From Peterkaempfera podocarpi (GTDB lineage: Bacteria > Actinomycetota > Actinomycetes > Streptomycetales > Streptomycetaceae), in the NCBI RefSeq assembly GCF_042466665.1, contig NZ_CP162102.1, forward strand, positions 4,588,001-4,652,000: 64,000 bases of DNA, given 5' to 3'. A program made the position numbers and the translations under genes. Of this stretch, positions 35,064 to 44,210 are shown piece after piece; within the stretch, counting starts at the first letter, position 1, and each line of letters starts with the position of its first letter. The notes under the pieces were generated by a model. It made no database searches and was not told the origin of the DNA. It saw only the letters and a list, made by a program, of their open reading frames with translations.

Positions 35064-35376
35064 CCGCGGGCCGCCGGGGGTGTGGCGCGGTCGTGGACGC
35101 GGGGCCGTCCGGAATGCCCGGCGACGCGTTACCGTTGGTGGAGAACGATCCCGCGGCGGGCGCCGTGGGCCGGCGGTTGTGGACTGCTCCTTCGGGGCGA
35201 TTTGCACTCCTCCGTTCGTGGCGCCTATAGTGGTAGATCGTTTGATTTCATCTGCCCGGCGCCGGTCACAATTCCAGGCGCTCTTGGCGCGTTCCGGCGA
35301 TCCGTGGCTTGACTGCATCGAGGCGGTCTGTGCGAACCCGCGGACTTAGGCGCGTGCCACTTCCGGAAGGTTCTGC
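35064..35376 (+). other. helicase upstream region and leader
   Basis: 313 bases with no gene. It holds the promoter listed next and a leader of about 140 bases before the helicase ATG. Long leaders are common in front of cold- or stress-responsive DEAD-box helicase genes, but no specific motif is recognised. Confidence 0.5.
35202..35231 (+). promoter_or_regulatory. sigma-70-like promoter of the DEAD-box helicase
   Basis: TTGCAC (35202-35207) and TATAGT (35226-35231) separated by 18 bases: close to the vegetative sigma consensus and unusually clear for this genome. It predicts a start near 35238 and a ~140-base leader. Confidence 0.65.
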
Positions 35377-37728
35377 ATGTCTCTCGTTGACGACGACCGC
35401 TTCGCCATGCCCGCGAACGGTTCCGCCGCCGATGCCCCTGCCGCCGTCATCCCCGACCTCGACGACCTCCGCGAGCTCGACGACGTCCTCGACACCGCCG
35501 AGGAGGCCGCCCTCGAGGAGGCCGCCGAGACAGCCGAGGAGGCCAGTGAGCCCACCGTCACCTTCGGTGACCTCGGTCTGCACGACGACATCGTCCGCGC
35601 CCTCGCAAAGCGCGGCGTCATCACCCCGTTCCCCATCCAGGCCGCGACCATCCCGGACGCGCTGGCCGGCAAGGACGTGCTGGGCCGCGGTCGCACCGGC
35701 TCCGGCAAGACCCTGAGCTTCGGCCTGCCGCTGCTCACCCGCCTCGCCGAGGGCCGCACGCGGGCCAAGCGTCCGCGCGGCCTGATCCTCGTCCCCACCC
35801 GTGAGCTGGCCATGCAGGTCTCCGACGCGCTGGAGCCCTACGGCTCGGTGCTCGGCCTCAACCTCAAGGTGGTGTGCGGCGGTACCTCGATGCCGCGTCA
35901 GATCTATGCGCTGGAGCGCGGTGTCGACGTCCTCGTCGCCACCCCGGGCCGACTGCGCGACCTGATCGACCGCGGCGCCGCCTCCCTCGACGAGGTGCAG
36001 ATCGCCGTCCTCGACGAGGCCGACCAGATGGCCGACATGGGCTTCCTGCCCGAGGTCACCGAGATCCTGGACCTGGTTCCGGCCGGCGGCCAGCGGATGC
36101 TCTTCTCGGCCACCCTCGAGAACGAGATCGACACCCTGGTCAAGCGCTACCTGCAGAACCCGGTCACCCACGAGGTCGACCCGTCGGCGGGCGCGGTCAC
36201 CACCATGACCCACCACATCCTCGTGGTGAAGCCCAAGGACAAGGCGCCGATCACCAGCGCCATCGCCGCCCGCAAGGGCCGCACCATCATCTTCGTCCGC
36301 ACCCAGATGGGCGCCGACCGCGTGGCCGAGCAGCTGCGCGAGTCCGGCGTGCGCGCCGACGCGCTGCACGGCGGTATGACCCAGGGCGCCCGCACCCGGA
36401 CGCTGGGCGACTTCAAGGACGGTTATGTCAACGTCCTGGTCGCCACCGACGTCGCCGCCCGCGGCATCCACGTCGACGGCATCGACCTGGTGCTCAATGT
36501 GGACCCGGCCGGTGACCACAAGGACTACCTGCACCGCTCCGGCCGCACCGCGCGGGCCGGCCGCTCCGGCATCGTGGTCACCCTGGTGCTGCCGCACCAG
36601 CGGCGCGGCGTCTTCCGGCTGATGGAGGACGCGGGGGTGGACGCCTCCCGCCATGTCGTGGGTGGCGCCTTCGACGCCGATGTGGCCCGGATCACCGGTG
36701 CCCGCTCGCTCATCGAGGTCCAGGCCGAGGGTGCGGCCGGCGCCGCCAAGGCCGCCGAGCGCGAGGTCGAGGACATGACCCGCCACCTGGAGAAGCTGCA
36801 GCGCCGTGCCACGGAGCTGCGGGAGGACGCCGACCGGCTGGCCGCCCGCGTGGCGCGCGAGCGTTCCGAGCTGGGCCTGGAGGAGGAGCCGGCGGAGGCC
36901 GACTCCGCCGCCGAGCCCGCTGCCGCCGACGAGGCGGCCCCGGCCCCCGTCGCCGAGGTCACCGAGACCCCGGCCGAGGACAGCCGTGGCGGCGACCGTC
37001 CGTTCAACCGTGACCGGGATGACCGTGGTGGTCGTTCCTTCGAGCGTCGCGATGACCGGGGTGGCTTCAACCGCGACCGTGGTGGCGACCGTCCGTTCAA
37101 CCGTGACCGTGACGACCGTGGTGGTCGTTCGTTCGAGCGTCGTGACGACCGGGGTGGCTTCAACCGGGACCGTGGTGGCGACCGTCCGTTCAACCGTGAC
37201 CGTGACGACCGTGGTGGTCGTTCGTTCGAGCGTCGTGACGACCGGGGTGGCTTCAACCGCGACCGCGGTGGCGACCGTCCGGCGCGTTCCTTCGACCGTC
37301 CGTACGGCGGCGACCGTGACCGTGACGACCGTGGTGGTCGTTCGTTCGAGCGCCGCGATGACCGGGGTGGCTTCAACCGCGACCGCGGTGGCGACCGTCC
37401 GGCGCGTTCCTTCGACCGTCCGTACGGCGGCGACCGTGACCGTGACGACCGTGGTGGTCGTTCGTTCGAGCGTCGTGACGACCGGGGTGGCTTCAACCGC
37501 GACCGCGGTGGCGACCGTCCGGCGCGTTCCTTCGACCGTCCCTACGGCGGCGACCGCGACCGTGGTACCAGCCGTCCGGTGGCACGCCGCGACGACCACC
37601 GCTCCGGTGGCAGCCGCGACCACGGCAGCAGCCGCGACCACGGCGGCAGCCGCGGGTTCGAGCGCCGGGACAACGGCGGCGGCTTCGGCGGCGGCGACCG
37701 CAAGCCGCGCTGGAAGCGCAACGGCTGA
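35377..37728 (+). CDS. DEAD-box RNA helicase with repeated RGG-like tail
   Basis: 783 residues. Acidic Ala/Glu-rich start (1-58), then helicase core: Q motif at FGDLGLHDD...PFPIQ (63-88), motif I GRGRTGSGKT (103-112), Ia PTRELA, motif II DEAD (213-216), SAT, ARGIHVDGID and HRSGRTARAGRSG. A helical linker (~450-505) and an acidic Pro/Ala stretch lead into a tail of ~245 residues built of tandem Arg/Gly/Asp/Phe repeats ending in a basic KPRWKRNG. The tail should bind RNA and could drive condensate formation. It unwinds structured RNA during ribosome assembly or cold stress. A strong promoter and terminator frame it as a single-gene unit. Confidence 0.97.
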   Translation: MSLVDDDRFAMPANGSAADAPAAVIPDLDDLRELDDVLDTAEEAALEEAAETAEEASEPTVTFGDLGLHDDIVRALAKRGVITPFPIQAATIPDALAGKDVLGRGRTGSGKTLSFGLPLLTRLAEGRTRAKRPRGLILVPTRELAMQVSDALEPYGSVLGLNLKVVCGGTSMPRQIYALERGVDVLVATPGRLRDLIDRGAASLDEVQIAVLDEADQMADMGFLPEVTEILDLVPAGGQRMLFSATLENEIDTLVKRYLQNPVTHEVDPSAGAVTTMTHHILVVKPKDKAPITSAIAARKGRTIIFVRTQMGADRVAEQLRESGVRADALHGGMTQGARTRTLGDFKDGYVNVLVATDVAARGIHVDGIDLVLNVDPAGDHKDYLHRSGRTARAGRSGIVVTLVLPHQRRGVFRLMEDAGVDASRHVVGGAFDADVARITGARSLIEVQAEGAAGAAKAAEREVEDMTRHLEKLQRRATELREDADRLAARVARERSELGLEEEPAEADSAAEPAAADEAAPAPVAEVTETPAEDSRGGDRPFNRDRDDRGGRSFERRDDRGGFNRDRGGDRPFNRDRDDRGGRSFERRDDRGGFNRDRGGDRPFNRDRDDRGGRSFERRDDRGGFNRDRGGDRPARSFDRPYGGDRDRDDRGGRSFERRDDRGGFNRDRGGDRPARSFDRPYGGDRDRDDRGGRSFERRDDRGGFNRDRGGDRPARSFDRPYGGDRDRGTSRPVARRDDHRSGGSRDHGSSRDHGGSRGFERRDNGGGFGGGDRKPRWKRNG
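36985..37566 (+). repeat. in-frame coding repeat array of helicase tail
   Basis: Two unit types in tandem. Three 93-bp units (36985-37077, 37078-37170, 37171-37263) encode RGGDRPFNRDRDDRGGRSFE plus RRDDRGGFNRD. Two 120-bp units (37264-37383, 37384-37503) have an inserted ARSFDRPYGGD segment, and a partial third follows (37504-37566). Units are nearly identical in DNA, implying recent slippage or unequal exchange. Confidence 0.92.
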
Positions 37729-37756
37729 CCCTGCCTGACGGCAGCAGCACACCAAG

Positions 37757-37795
37757 GCCTCGGGCCCGCCCCTCTCACAGGGGCGGGCCCGAGGC
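37757..37795 (+). terminator. helicase terminator
   Basis: Perfect 17-bp stem (37757-37773 with 37779-37795), loop CTCAC, followed by TTTTG. Confidence 0.85.
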
Positions 37796-37914
37796 TTTTG
37801 CATGCGGCGATCCACGTCGGCCTGATCCGCCCGATTCCCTGCCGGTCTGCCCTGACCTGCACGGATGGCATCTGTCGGCGTGCGGTGGCACAGGCTGGCA
37901 TAATGAGGCGCCTC

Positions 37915-37987
37915 GGGCCGCTAGCTCAATTGGCAGAGCTGCGGACTTTTAATCCGTAGGTTCAGGGTTCGAGCCCCTGGCGGCCCA
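37915..37987 (+). tRNA. tRNA-Lys(TTT)
   Basis: 73-nt cloverleaf, acceptor GGGCCGC with GCGGCCC, discriminator A, anticodon loop CTTTTAA giving TTT, T-loop TTCGAGC. CCA is not encoded. A CATAAT -10-like element lies about 10 bases upstream (37899-37904). Confidence 0.95.
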
Positions 37988-38224
37988 CTCGTGAGACCAC
38001 GCCCGACCCGCTCCTGTCCCGCCCGCGTGGCCGCTCTGACGGTCCGTCCGGGATCGGGGCGGACCGGGGCCGGCCAGTCGGCCCGCCCCGGCGGGTCCCT
38101 CCGGCAGACCGTTCGGCCCCGCGCGGGCCGTTGCCGCACCGAGCCCCTCCCACCCCCCTTGCCCACCAGCGCCGGCCGGGCCCCGGCTAGGGTGGCTGCC
38201 CGGACCGAGGGAAGGGGCGGCCGG

Positions 38225-39052
38225 ATGACCGAGTGGGACGCGGCGAGGTTCGACGGATTCGAGCGGGAAGGGTGGGCGGGGCGCGCCGACGCCTATGGCA
38301 CGGGCTTTGCCGAGCTGACCGCCCACACCGTCCGACCGCTGCTGGACGCGGCCGGGGTGCGTGCCGGTCTACGGGTGCTGGACGTGGGCTGCGGTCCCGG
38401 CAGGGTCGCGGCGGCCGCGCTGGCCCGCGGCGCCCGGGTGACGGCGGTGGACGCCTCCCCGGAGATGGTGCGGCTGGCCGCTGCTGCCCACCCGGGGCTG
38501 GACGTCCAGGAGGCGGTACTGCCGCACCTGCCCTTCCCCGACGCCACCTTTGACGCCGTGACCGGCAACTTCGTGGTGAACCACCTGGGCGATCCGGTCG
38601 CCGGGGTCGCCGAACTGCTGCGGGTGCTGCGCCCCGGCGGACGGCTGGCGCTGTCCTGCTGGGAGCGGGAGCGCATGCGTGCGACGGCGGTCTTCGGTGA
38701 GGCGGTCGCCGAGTCGGCGGTGGTGGTGCCGCCCGGTCTGCCCGCGGGCGGGATGTTCCTGCGGGACGCCGAGGACCGCCCCCAGGCCTTCCGGGACCTG
38801 CTGGCCGCGGCGGGCGCAGCCGGGACGCAGGCGGCGCAGGAGGCCTGGACGCACCGGGTCGACCCGGACCGCTGGTGGCGGGATGTGATCGCCGGTACGC
38901 CGCTGACCGGGGCCGTGATCTCCCGGCTGGCAGCGGAGGAGGTCGCGCTGGTGCGGAAGGCCTACGACCGGCTGGTGTCGGCGTTCGCGGTGCCGGGCGG
39001 CCTGGTGGAGCTCCCCGCGGTGGCGCTGATCTGCTCCGGTACGCGTCCCTGA
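38225..39052 (+). CDS. class I SAM-dependent methyltransferase
   Basis: 275 residues from ATG 38225 (MTEWDAARFDGFEREGWAGR). SAM motif I is VLDVGCGPGRVAAAAL, motif II VTAVDASPEMVRLA, then FDAVTGNFVVNHLGDP and LLRVLRPGGRLALSCWE, a Methyltransf_11-type core. The C-terminal part (MFLRDAEDRPQAFRDLLAAAG) is typical of small-molecule methyltransferases. Substrate not predictable. Single gene between tRNA-Lys and an oxidoreductase gene. Confidence 0.88.
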   Translation: MTEWDAARFDGFEREGWAGRADAYGTGFAELTAHTVRPLLDAAGVRAGLRVLDVGCGPGRVAAAALARGARVTAVDASPEMVRLAAAAHPGLDVQEAVLPHLPFPDATFDAVTGNFVVNHLGDPVAGVAELLRVLRPGGRLALSCWERERMRATAVFGEAVAESAVVVPPGLPAGGMFLRDAEDRPQAFRDLLAAAGAAGTQAAQEAWTHRVDPDRWWRDVIAGTPLTGAVISRLAAEEVALVRKAYDRLVSAFAVPGGLVELPAVALICSGTRP

Positions 39053-39154
39053 CCGACCGCCGCGGCGGCGGGTGCGGCGGAGACGCTGCCGGACCTGCCG
39101 ACGTGGCTGCTCCGGGCCTTGATCCCAGGTCGTCCGCGAGTGTGATAATCCACC

Positions 39155-40267
39155 ATGACCTCAGCTCTGACCTCAGGTAAGGCCAGTACGTTCGCGGTTG
39201 TCGGCCGCGGGTGGCGCGCGGAGTTCTTTGTCCGTCTGGCCGCTCTGCTGCCCGACCGGCTGACCCTGGTGGGCGCGGTCGTGCGACGCCCGGAGACGGC
39301 GGAGGAGCTCGGCCGCCGCTGGAAGGTGCCGGTGTACCTCTCGCCGGAGGAACTGCTGGCCAAGCAGCGCCCCGACTTCGTCATCACCAGCGTGCCCTGG
39401 CCGGTCAACCCGGAGGTGGTCGCCACCCTGGCCGAGGCCGGTGTCCGGGTGCTCAGCGAGACCCCGCCGGCGCCGGACGCGGACGGGCTGCGCAGGCTCT
39501 GGGACCGGGTGGGGGACCGCGGGCTGGTCCAGGTGGCCGAGCAGTACCTGCTGATGCCCGGCCATGCCGCCCGCCGGGCGCTGGTGGAACGCGGCGTGAT
39601 CGGGCAGCCGACCAGCGTGCAGGTCTCCTCGACGCACATGTACCACGCGGTGTCGATGATCCGCGGTCTGCTGGGGGCCGGCTGCGGCCCGGTGGCCGTG
39701 ACGGCGTCCCGTTTCCGGGCCCCGCTGGTCGACCCGCTCAGCCGGGACGGCTGGACCGGCGACGACACCCCCAAGGAGGCGGCGACCACCATCGCCACGC
39801 TGGACTTCGGCGGGGCCTCCGGCCTGTACGACTTCACCGACAACCAGTGGCACAACCAGCTGCGGCTGCGCCGGATCGTGGTCCGCGGCAGCCATGGCGA
39901 GCTGGCCGACGACACCGTGGTGCGGCTGGCCGGGGAGCGCACCATCACCAGGTCGGCGCTGGTGCGTTCGCAGCTCGGCCATGACCTCAACCTCGACGGC
40001 TACGACACCGAGCACATCGCCTTCGAGGGCGACATCCTCTATCGCAACCCCTTCCTGGGGGCGCGGCTGATGGACGAGGAGATCGCCATCGCCTCCATGA
40101 TGACCGCGACCGGGGCCTGGGCCAGGGGTGAGGGCCCGGCGCCGTATCCGCTCGCCGAGGCCTGCCAGGACCATCTGATCGCGCTCGCGGTGGAGGAGTC
40201 GGCCGCCGTCGGCGCCACGGTGCGGACCGGTGCCGAGCCCTGGCACTCGGCCAAGCCGGAGGCCTGA
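39155..40267 (+). CDS. Gfo/Idh/MocA family oxidoreductase
   Basis: 370 residues from ATG 39155. The N-terminal Rossmann fold is FAVVGRGWRAEFFVRLAAL, with an atypical GRGWR glycine loop; PDFVITSVPWPVNPEVVATLAEAG and VRVLSETPPAPDADG follow the family pattern, in which the SETP replaces the usual EKP. The C-terminal alpha/beta domain contains LVQVAEQYLLMPGHAARR and the sheet segment DFGGASGLYDFTDNQWHNQLR. It is probably NAD(P)-dependent and acts on a sugar or polyol. The EKP lysine is missing, as in some divergent members, so catalytic detail is unsure. Confidence 0.85.
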   Translation: MTSALTSGKASTFAVVGRGWRAEFFVRLAALLPDRLTLVGAVVRRPETAEELGRRWKVPVYLSPEELLAKQRPDFVITSVPWPVNPEVVATLAEAGVRVLSETPPAPDADGLRRLWDRVGDRGLVQVAEQYLLMPGHAARRALVERGVIGQPTSVQVSSTHMYHAVSMIRGLLGAGCGPVAVTASRFRAPLVDPLSRDGWTGDDTPKEAATTIATLDFGGASGLYDFTDNQWHNQLRLRRIVVRGSHGELADDTVVRLAGERTITRSALVRSQLGHDLNLDGYDTEHIAFEGDILYRNPFLGARLMDEEIAIASMMTATGAWARGEGPAPYPLAEACQDHLIALAVEESAAVGATVRTGAEPWHSAKPEA

Positions 40268-40394
40268 GGTACGGCGCCATGTCTCGTTGCAGGGGCGGGA
40301 CATGGCGCTGACCGGACGGTGAAGGGGTGCCGCCAGTCTGGTGGGTATCAGGGGATGGGGCGGGTCACACATCAGGAGAGTGGGGGCGGGTCGG

Positions 40395-41174
40395 ATGCGG
40401 ATCGGGAGGGGCGCGGCGGTGGTGCTGGCCGCGGCAGGTCTGGTACTGCCGCTGGCGGGGTGCGGGTCGTCGCAGGGGCGTGTGGTGCCCAGGGCGGACG
40501 TCCGGACGGCGACACCGGGGCCCCATGGGACCACCCGGCAGCACGACCGGCCCCCGCCGCCGGCAGCGGTGGGCAGGGAGATACAGCACAGTCTGGAGGA
40601 CGGCGGCCGGAGCATCGGCCTGACCTTCGACGACGGACCGGACCCGACCTGGACGCCCCGGGTGCTGGACCTGCTGAAGAAGCATCATGCCAAGGCCGTT
40701 TTCTGCATGATCGGGCCCCGGGCGGCGGCCGAGCCCGCGCTGGTGCGGCGGATCGTCGCCGAGGGCCACCGGCTGTGCGACCACTCGGTGCACCATGACG
40801 AGCAGCAGTCCAGCCGGTCCGACGACTACAACCTGCATGAGATCGTCGACGCCCAGCAGGAGATCGCGACGGCCGCCGGCCCGGGTGCCGAGCTCTGGTA
40901 CTACCGCGCTCCGGGCGGCGACTTCACCCCGAAGATCCGCACCATGGCCGCCTCGCACGGCCTGCGTCCGCTGGGCTGGCAGGTGGACTCCGAGGACTGG
41001 CGGCTGCCGGGGGCCCCGGCGATCCTGCACACCGTGCTCTCCGAGCTGAAGCCCGGCCGGATAGTGCTGCTGCACGACGGTGGCGGCGACCGCTCCCAGA
41101 CCCTGTCCGCGCTGGCCCAGCTGCTGGACCGGCTGGACAAGGAGGGCTGGACGTACAGCTTCCCGCGCCGCTGA
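40395..41174 (+). CDS. polysaccharide deacetylase (NodB) lipoprotein
   Basis: 259 residues from ATG 40395. Lipobox LAGC near residue 22 gives surface anchoring. The NodB homology domain has all five motifs: TFDDGPDPTWTP (catalytic Asp and metal Asp), DHSVHHDEQ (metal H-x3-H), YYRAPGGDF, GWQVDSEDW, and IVLLHDGGGDRSQTL (catalytic His). It removes N- or O-acetyl groups from peptidoglycan or another wall glycan. It starts 127 bases after the oxidoreductase gene; operon membership is unclear. Confidence 0.93.
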   Translation: MRIGRGAAVVLAAAGLVLPLAGCGSSQGRVVPRADVRTATPGPHGTTRQHDRPPPPAAVGREIQHSLEDGGRSIGLTFDDGPDPTWTPRVLDLLKKHHAKAVFCMIGPRAAAEPALVRRIVAEGHRLCDHSVHHDEQQSSRSDDYNLHEIVDAQQEIATAAGPGAELWYYRAPGGDFTPKIRTMAASHGLRPLGWQVDSEDWRLPGAPAILHTVLSELKPGRIVLLHDGGGDRSQTLSALAQLLDRLDKEGWTYSFPRR

Positions 41175-41287
41175 GGGAGCACACGCGGGCCCGTCCGCGG
41201 GGCCGGGGGGCGGGTCGGGACCGGCCCACGGCGGCTTCGGCCCCACCGGCCCCCCGCAGACGGGCCGGACTCCCTACTGTTGGCCCC

Positions 41288-42223
41288 ATGGGCGATCAGG
41301 AGCACCAGACCCCCGCGGAGCGGGCGACGGAGATCGAGGCCGTCGTCACCCTGCAGATCCGCGTCACCGACTGGGCCGCGCTGCGGGCCGCGGGCCATCG
41401 CGCAGTGCGCGGAATCCGCTTCGAGGGCACCGACCCGGAGGCCCAGCGCGCCGCCATGGCGGCCGAGGTCGACGAGAGCCCGCAGGGAGCCCTCAATGTG
41501 CTGCTCGACCCGGACCAGCTGCTGGAGGGCATCCCCGGGGTGGAGCTGCTGGGCGGTGCCCTCACCACCCGGCCGGCCGATGAGGTGGAGCCGGACTTCG
41601 CCGAGCTCTTCCCGCTGGACCTCCCGCCGGGAGCGGCGGAGGGCCCGGGGGAGGGCTGGCTGCTGACCCCCCGTACGGCCTGCCTGCTGTTCGAGCAGCT
41701 CTCGGCGCTGGCCGACGCCGCCTATGACGATGTGGAGGAGTACGCCGGAGCCCCCGTCCTGGCGGGGGAGGAGCACGAGTGGGCGGTGCTGGGCCGGCTG
41801 CCCAGACTGACCTGGAAGCAGGACGTCCCGTGGCGGCGGGAGATGGCCCGTGCCTTCGACGACCTGGCCGGGGACCTGGCGGACGGGCGGTGGCCGGAGC
41901 CGGGCTGCCCGGCCGAGGAGCTGGCCCTGGAGCTGGCGCTGTCGGATGCCGCCGCGGCGCTGGAGGACGAGCCCGACCACATCGCCGAGCTGATGGACGG
42001 CCTTCCGGCGCACCCCTTCGACTACGACTGGACCGCCTGCCGGGAGTGCTTCCCGCGGCACCGGCAGGTGCTGCTGCTGGACGACCCCGAGCTGGACGGC
42101 ATCGAGGACCCCGACTCCGACGCCAACCGGGAGCTGGGCCTCGGCGACCTGCGCCCGCCGGCCTGGTTCACGCCCTTCGCCGGGGCGGAGCCGCGGGACC
42201 CGGACCGTGGTTTCCGCCGCTGA
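41288..42223 (+). CDS. conserved hypothetical acidic protein
   Basis: 311 residues, acidic, no signal or membrane segment. It begins MGDQEHQTPAERATEIEAVVTLQIRVTDW. Recognisable blocks are LNVLLDPDQLLEGIPGVELLGGALTTRP and an Asp/Glu-rich central part (PVLAGEEHEWAVLGRLPRLTWKQDVPWRREMARAFDDLAGDL). The C-terminal half has WTACRECFPRHRQVLLLDDPELDG, where the CxxC could bind a metal. No family name can be given. Conserved appearance and clean codon use support it as a real gene. Confidence 0.7.
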   Translation: MGDQEHQTPAERATEIEAVVTLQIRVTDWAALRAAGHRAVRGIRFEGTDPEAQRAAMAAEVDESPQGALNVLLDPDQLLEGIPGVELLGGALTTRPADEVEPDFAELFPLDLPPGAAEGPGEGWLLTPRTACLLFEQLSALADAAYDDVEEYAGAPVLAGEEHEWAVLGRLPRLTWKQDVPWRREMARAFDDLAGDLADGRWPEPGCPAEELALELALSDAAAALEDEPDHIAELMDGLPAHPFDYDWTACRECFPRHRQVLLLDDPELDGIEDPDSDANRELGLGDLRPPAWFTPFAGAEPRDPDRGFRR

Positions 42224-42290
42224 AACCGACCGACCGCCGGGCGGCGTCCTATCGTGTGTCAAAGCCCCACCTGAGAGGCAGGACCGCGTC

Positions 42291-42557
42291 ATGGGAGTCG
42301 TTGCCTGGATCGTCCTCGGCCTGGTCGCCGGAGCCGTCGCCAAGATCATCCTGCCGGGCCGCGACCCCGGCGGCCTGATCGTCACCACGCTGATCGGCGT
42401 GGCCGGATCGTTTGTCGGCGGCTGGGCGTCGGCCAGGTTCCTGGACCGCCCGATCAGCCGGCACTTCTTCGACCTGCCCACCTGGATCGCGGCGGTGGCC
42501 GGATCTCTGGTGCTGCTGGTCGCCTACCGGATCCTCTTCGGCAACTCCCGCGACTGA
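42291..42557 (+). CDS. GlsB/YeaQ/YmgE family membrane protein
   Basis: 88-residue protein with three hydrophobic helices: VVAWIVLGLVAGAVAKIILP, GGLIVTTLIGVAGSFVGGW and TWIAAVAGSLVLLVAYRIL. This is the transglycosylase-associated (YeaQ/YmgE) fold linked to envelope stress, despite the historical name. The GRDPGG loop is a family signature. Start ATG 42291 with GAGAGG about 12 bases upstream. Terminated by a strong hairpin shared with the convergent ATP-grasp-like gene. Confidence 0.9.
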   Translation: MGVVAWIVLGLVAGAVAKIILPGRDPGGLIVTTLIGVAGSFVGGWASARFLDRPISRHFFDLPTWIAAVAGSLVLLVAYRILFGNSRD

Positions 42558-42598
42558 GCGGGTCCGCCCGGCTCCCGGAGCCGGGCGGACCCGCTCAG
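42554..42598. terminator. bidirectional terminator between convergent genes
   Basis: Perfect 21-bp stem (42554-42574 with 42578-42598) with a 3-nt loop. It includes the stop codons of both flanking genes. Confidence 0.85.
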
Positions 42599-43437
42599 CC
42601 CGCGTCCAGGAGTGAGCGGACCGACCGCTTGAGGGCGGCCGTGAAGGTGTCCCGGGTGGCGTGGTCGACCAGGTCGAGCGAGAGATAGGGGTTGAGGTCC
42701 TCCAGCTCGACCAGGAGCAGCTCCCCGTCACGGGTGCGGCAGGCGTCCACCCGCTGGATGCCGTGGTCGAGGGTGTTCCAGTCGACAAAACCCTGGGCGA
42801 AGTCCAGGTCCGCGGGCTCGGGGCGGTAGGGCACCAGCTCCCAGCGGCGGGCCGGGTCGGGGGCGTGGAGTGCGTACTGGAACACCCGGTCCACGAAGTA
42901 GAACGACACCTCGTAGCGGAAGTCGACCAGGGGCTGGACCAGCATCCCGTCGAGCGGCACCGCCGGGCCGTGGAGCTCGTCGGCGGTGACGATCCGCATG
43001 CCCAGCGAGTCGGCGCCAAGCTCCGGCTTGACCACGTACTCCGCCGCTGCGGGGAGCCGGTCGAGGTGGTCGCGGCGGTCGACGGTGGGGATCACCGGAC
43101 GGCCGGCGGCGGTGAGGTCGACCAGGTAGCGCTTGCCCGCCATGTCGCCGCGCCCGTGGAGGGGGTTGAGCAGCCGGATGCCGCGCGCCGCGGCCTCGGT
43201 CCGGAACTCCTCGTAGGCGCTGCGGTAGTGGATCACCGGGCCGCTGTTGCGGACCAGGACCACATCGAAGGAGTCCATCAGCCGCACCGCGTCCAGCGGA
43301 TGGCACAGGGCGACGGTGAAGTCCTCGCGCAGCCGGGCGGAGAGCAGGGTGTCCTCGTCGCCGTACCGCCGCCCGCGGGCCGGATAGGTGAGGTCGGTGA
43401 CGAGCAGGACCGCGGGGCGGCTGGGACTGGCGGCCAT
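42595..43437 (-). CDS. ATP-grasp-like protein of unknown substrate
   Basis: 280 residues from ATG 43437. The fold pattern is of the RimK/glutathione-synthetase kind: an N-terminal PreATP-like domain (AVLLVTDLTYPARGRRYGDEDTLLSARL ... SFDVVLVRNSGPVIHY), the ATP-binding part (GKRYLVDLTAAGRPVIPTVDRRDHLDRLPAAAEYVVKPELGADSLGMRI) and the metal-binding end (LLLVELEDLNPYLSLDLVD). Several canonical basic residues are altered. It is probably a carboxylate-amine ligase or a degenerate nucleotide-binding relative. The 77-base gap to the hydrolase gene upstream suggests shared transcription. Confidence 0.7.
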   Translation of the reverse strand: MAASPSRPAVLLVTDLTYPARGRRYGDEDTLLSARLREDFTVALCHPLDAVRLMDSFDVVLVRNSGPVIHYRSAYEEFRTEAAARGIRLLNPLHGRGDMAGKRYLVDLTAAGRPVIPTVDRRDHLDRLPAAAEYVVKPELGADSLGMRIVTADELHGPAVPLDGMLVQPLVDFRYEVSFYFVDRVFQYALHAPDPARRWELVPYRPEPADLDFAQGFVDWNTLDHGIQRVDACRTRDGELLLVELEDLNPYLSLDLVDHATRDTFTAALKRSVRSLLDAG

Positions 43438-43514
43438 GCCGGACTCCTCTCAGGGGCCGCTGCCGATCACCGGCCCCTCCGCATGGATACCACCAGCCTG
43501 CCGTCGGCCCGCGG

Positions 43515-44183
43515 TCAGGGCGACGCCGGGGGATGTTCCGAGGCCATCCGCAGAAAGCACTCGGCCGCTGCGGCAGCCACCTCGCCCAGCGTCCCCGGCT
43601 CCTCGAAGAGATGGGTGGCGCCGGGCACCACGGTGATCCGGTGCGGGGCCGTGAGCCGCGCCGCGGCCTCCTCGTTCAGCCGCAGCACCTGCCGGTCCTC
43701 GCCGCCGACCAGCAGCAGCACGGGCGCCCGGACCCGGTCCAGCGCCTCCCCGGCCAGATCGGGCCGGCCGCCGCGGGAGACCACCGCCCGTACCTTCAGC
43801 GGCCGCTCGGCCGCCGCCTGCAGCGCCGCCGCGGCCCCGGTGCTGGCGCCGAAGAGGCCCAGCGGGAGGGCCGCGGTGTCGGGCCGGCGGTCGAGCAGGT
43901 CGACGGCGGCGACCAGGCGGCGGGTGAGCAGCGGGATGTCGAAGCGGTGCTCGGCGGTGACCGCGTCGACCCTCTCCTCGTCCTCGGTGAGCAGGTCCAG
44001 CAGCAGCGTGCCCAGGCCGACCTCCTGGAGTGCGCCCGCCACCGCCCGGTTGCGCGGGCTGTGCCGTGAGCTGCCGCTGCCGTGGGCGAAGAGCACCACC
44101 GCGCGGGGCTGCGGAGGGAGTGAGAGGTCGCCGGTGAGCTGCGCCCCGGTGGGGTCGGTGAGATGGACGGTCTCCTCGGGCAT
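43515..44183 (-). CDS. alpha/beta hydrolase (dienelactone hydrolase-like)
   Basis: 222 residues from ATG 44183. AVVLFAHGSGSSRHSPRNRAVAGAL gives the oxyanion-hole loop; LGLFGASTGAAAAL is the nucleophile elbow (G-x-S-x-G, Ser); VLLLVGGEDRQVLRLN supplies the acid; and VVPGATHLFEEPG the histidine. It matches the small phosphoribosyltransferase-associated hydrolases often paired with stress genes. It lies between the ATP-grasp-like and CysRS-like genes, all leftward with short gaps. Confidence 0.88.
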   Translation of the reverse strand: MPEETVHLTDPTGAQLTGDLSLPPQPRAVVLFAHGSGSSRHSPRNRAVAGALQEVGLGTLLLDLLTEDEERVDAVTAEHRFDIPLLTRRLVAAVDLLDRRPDTAALPLGLFGASTGAAAALQAAAERPLKVRAVVSRGGRPDLAGEALDRVRAPVLLLVGGEDRQVLRLNEEAAARLTAPHRITVVPGATHLFEEPGTLGEVAAAAAECFLRMASEHPPASP

Positions 44184-44210
44184 GGCAGCTCCTCTTCGGT
44201 TCGGCGCGCC

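Noticed and set aside
35266..37815. 849-codon open frame antisense to the DEAD-box helicase, rich in Val/Ala/Thr repeats
   Set aside because: It mirrors the helicase repeat DNA on the opposite strand; such frames stay open by GC bias. No ribosome site or domain.
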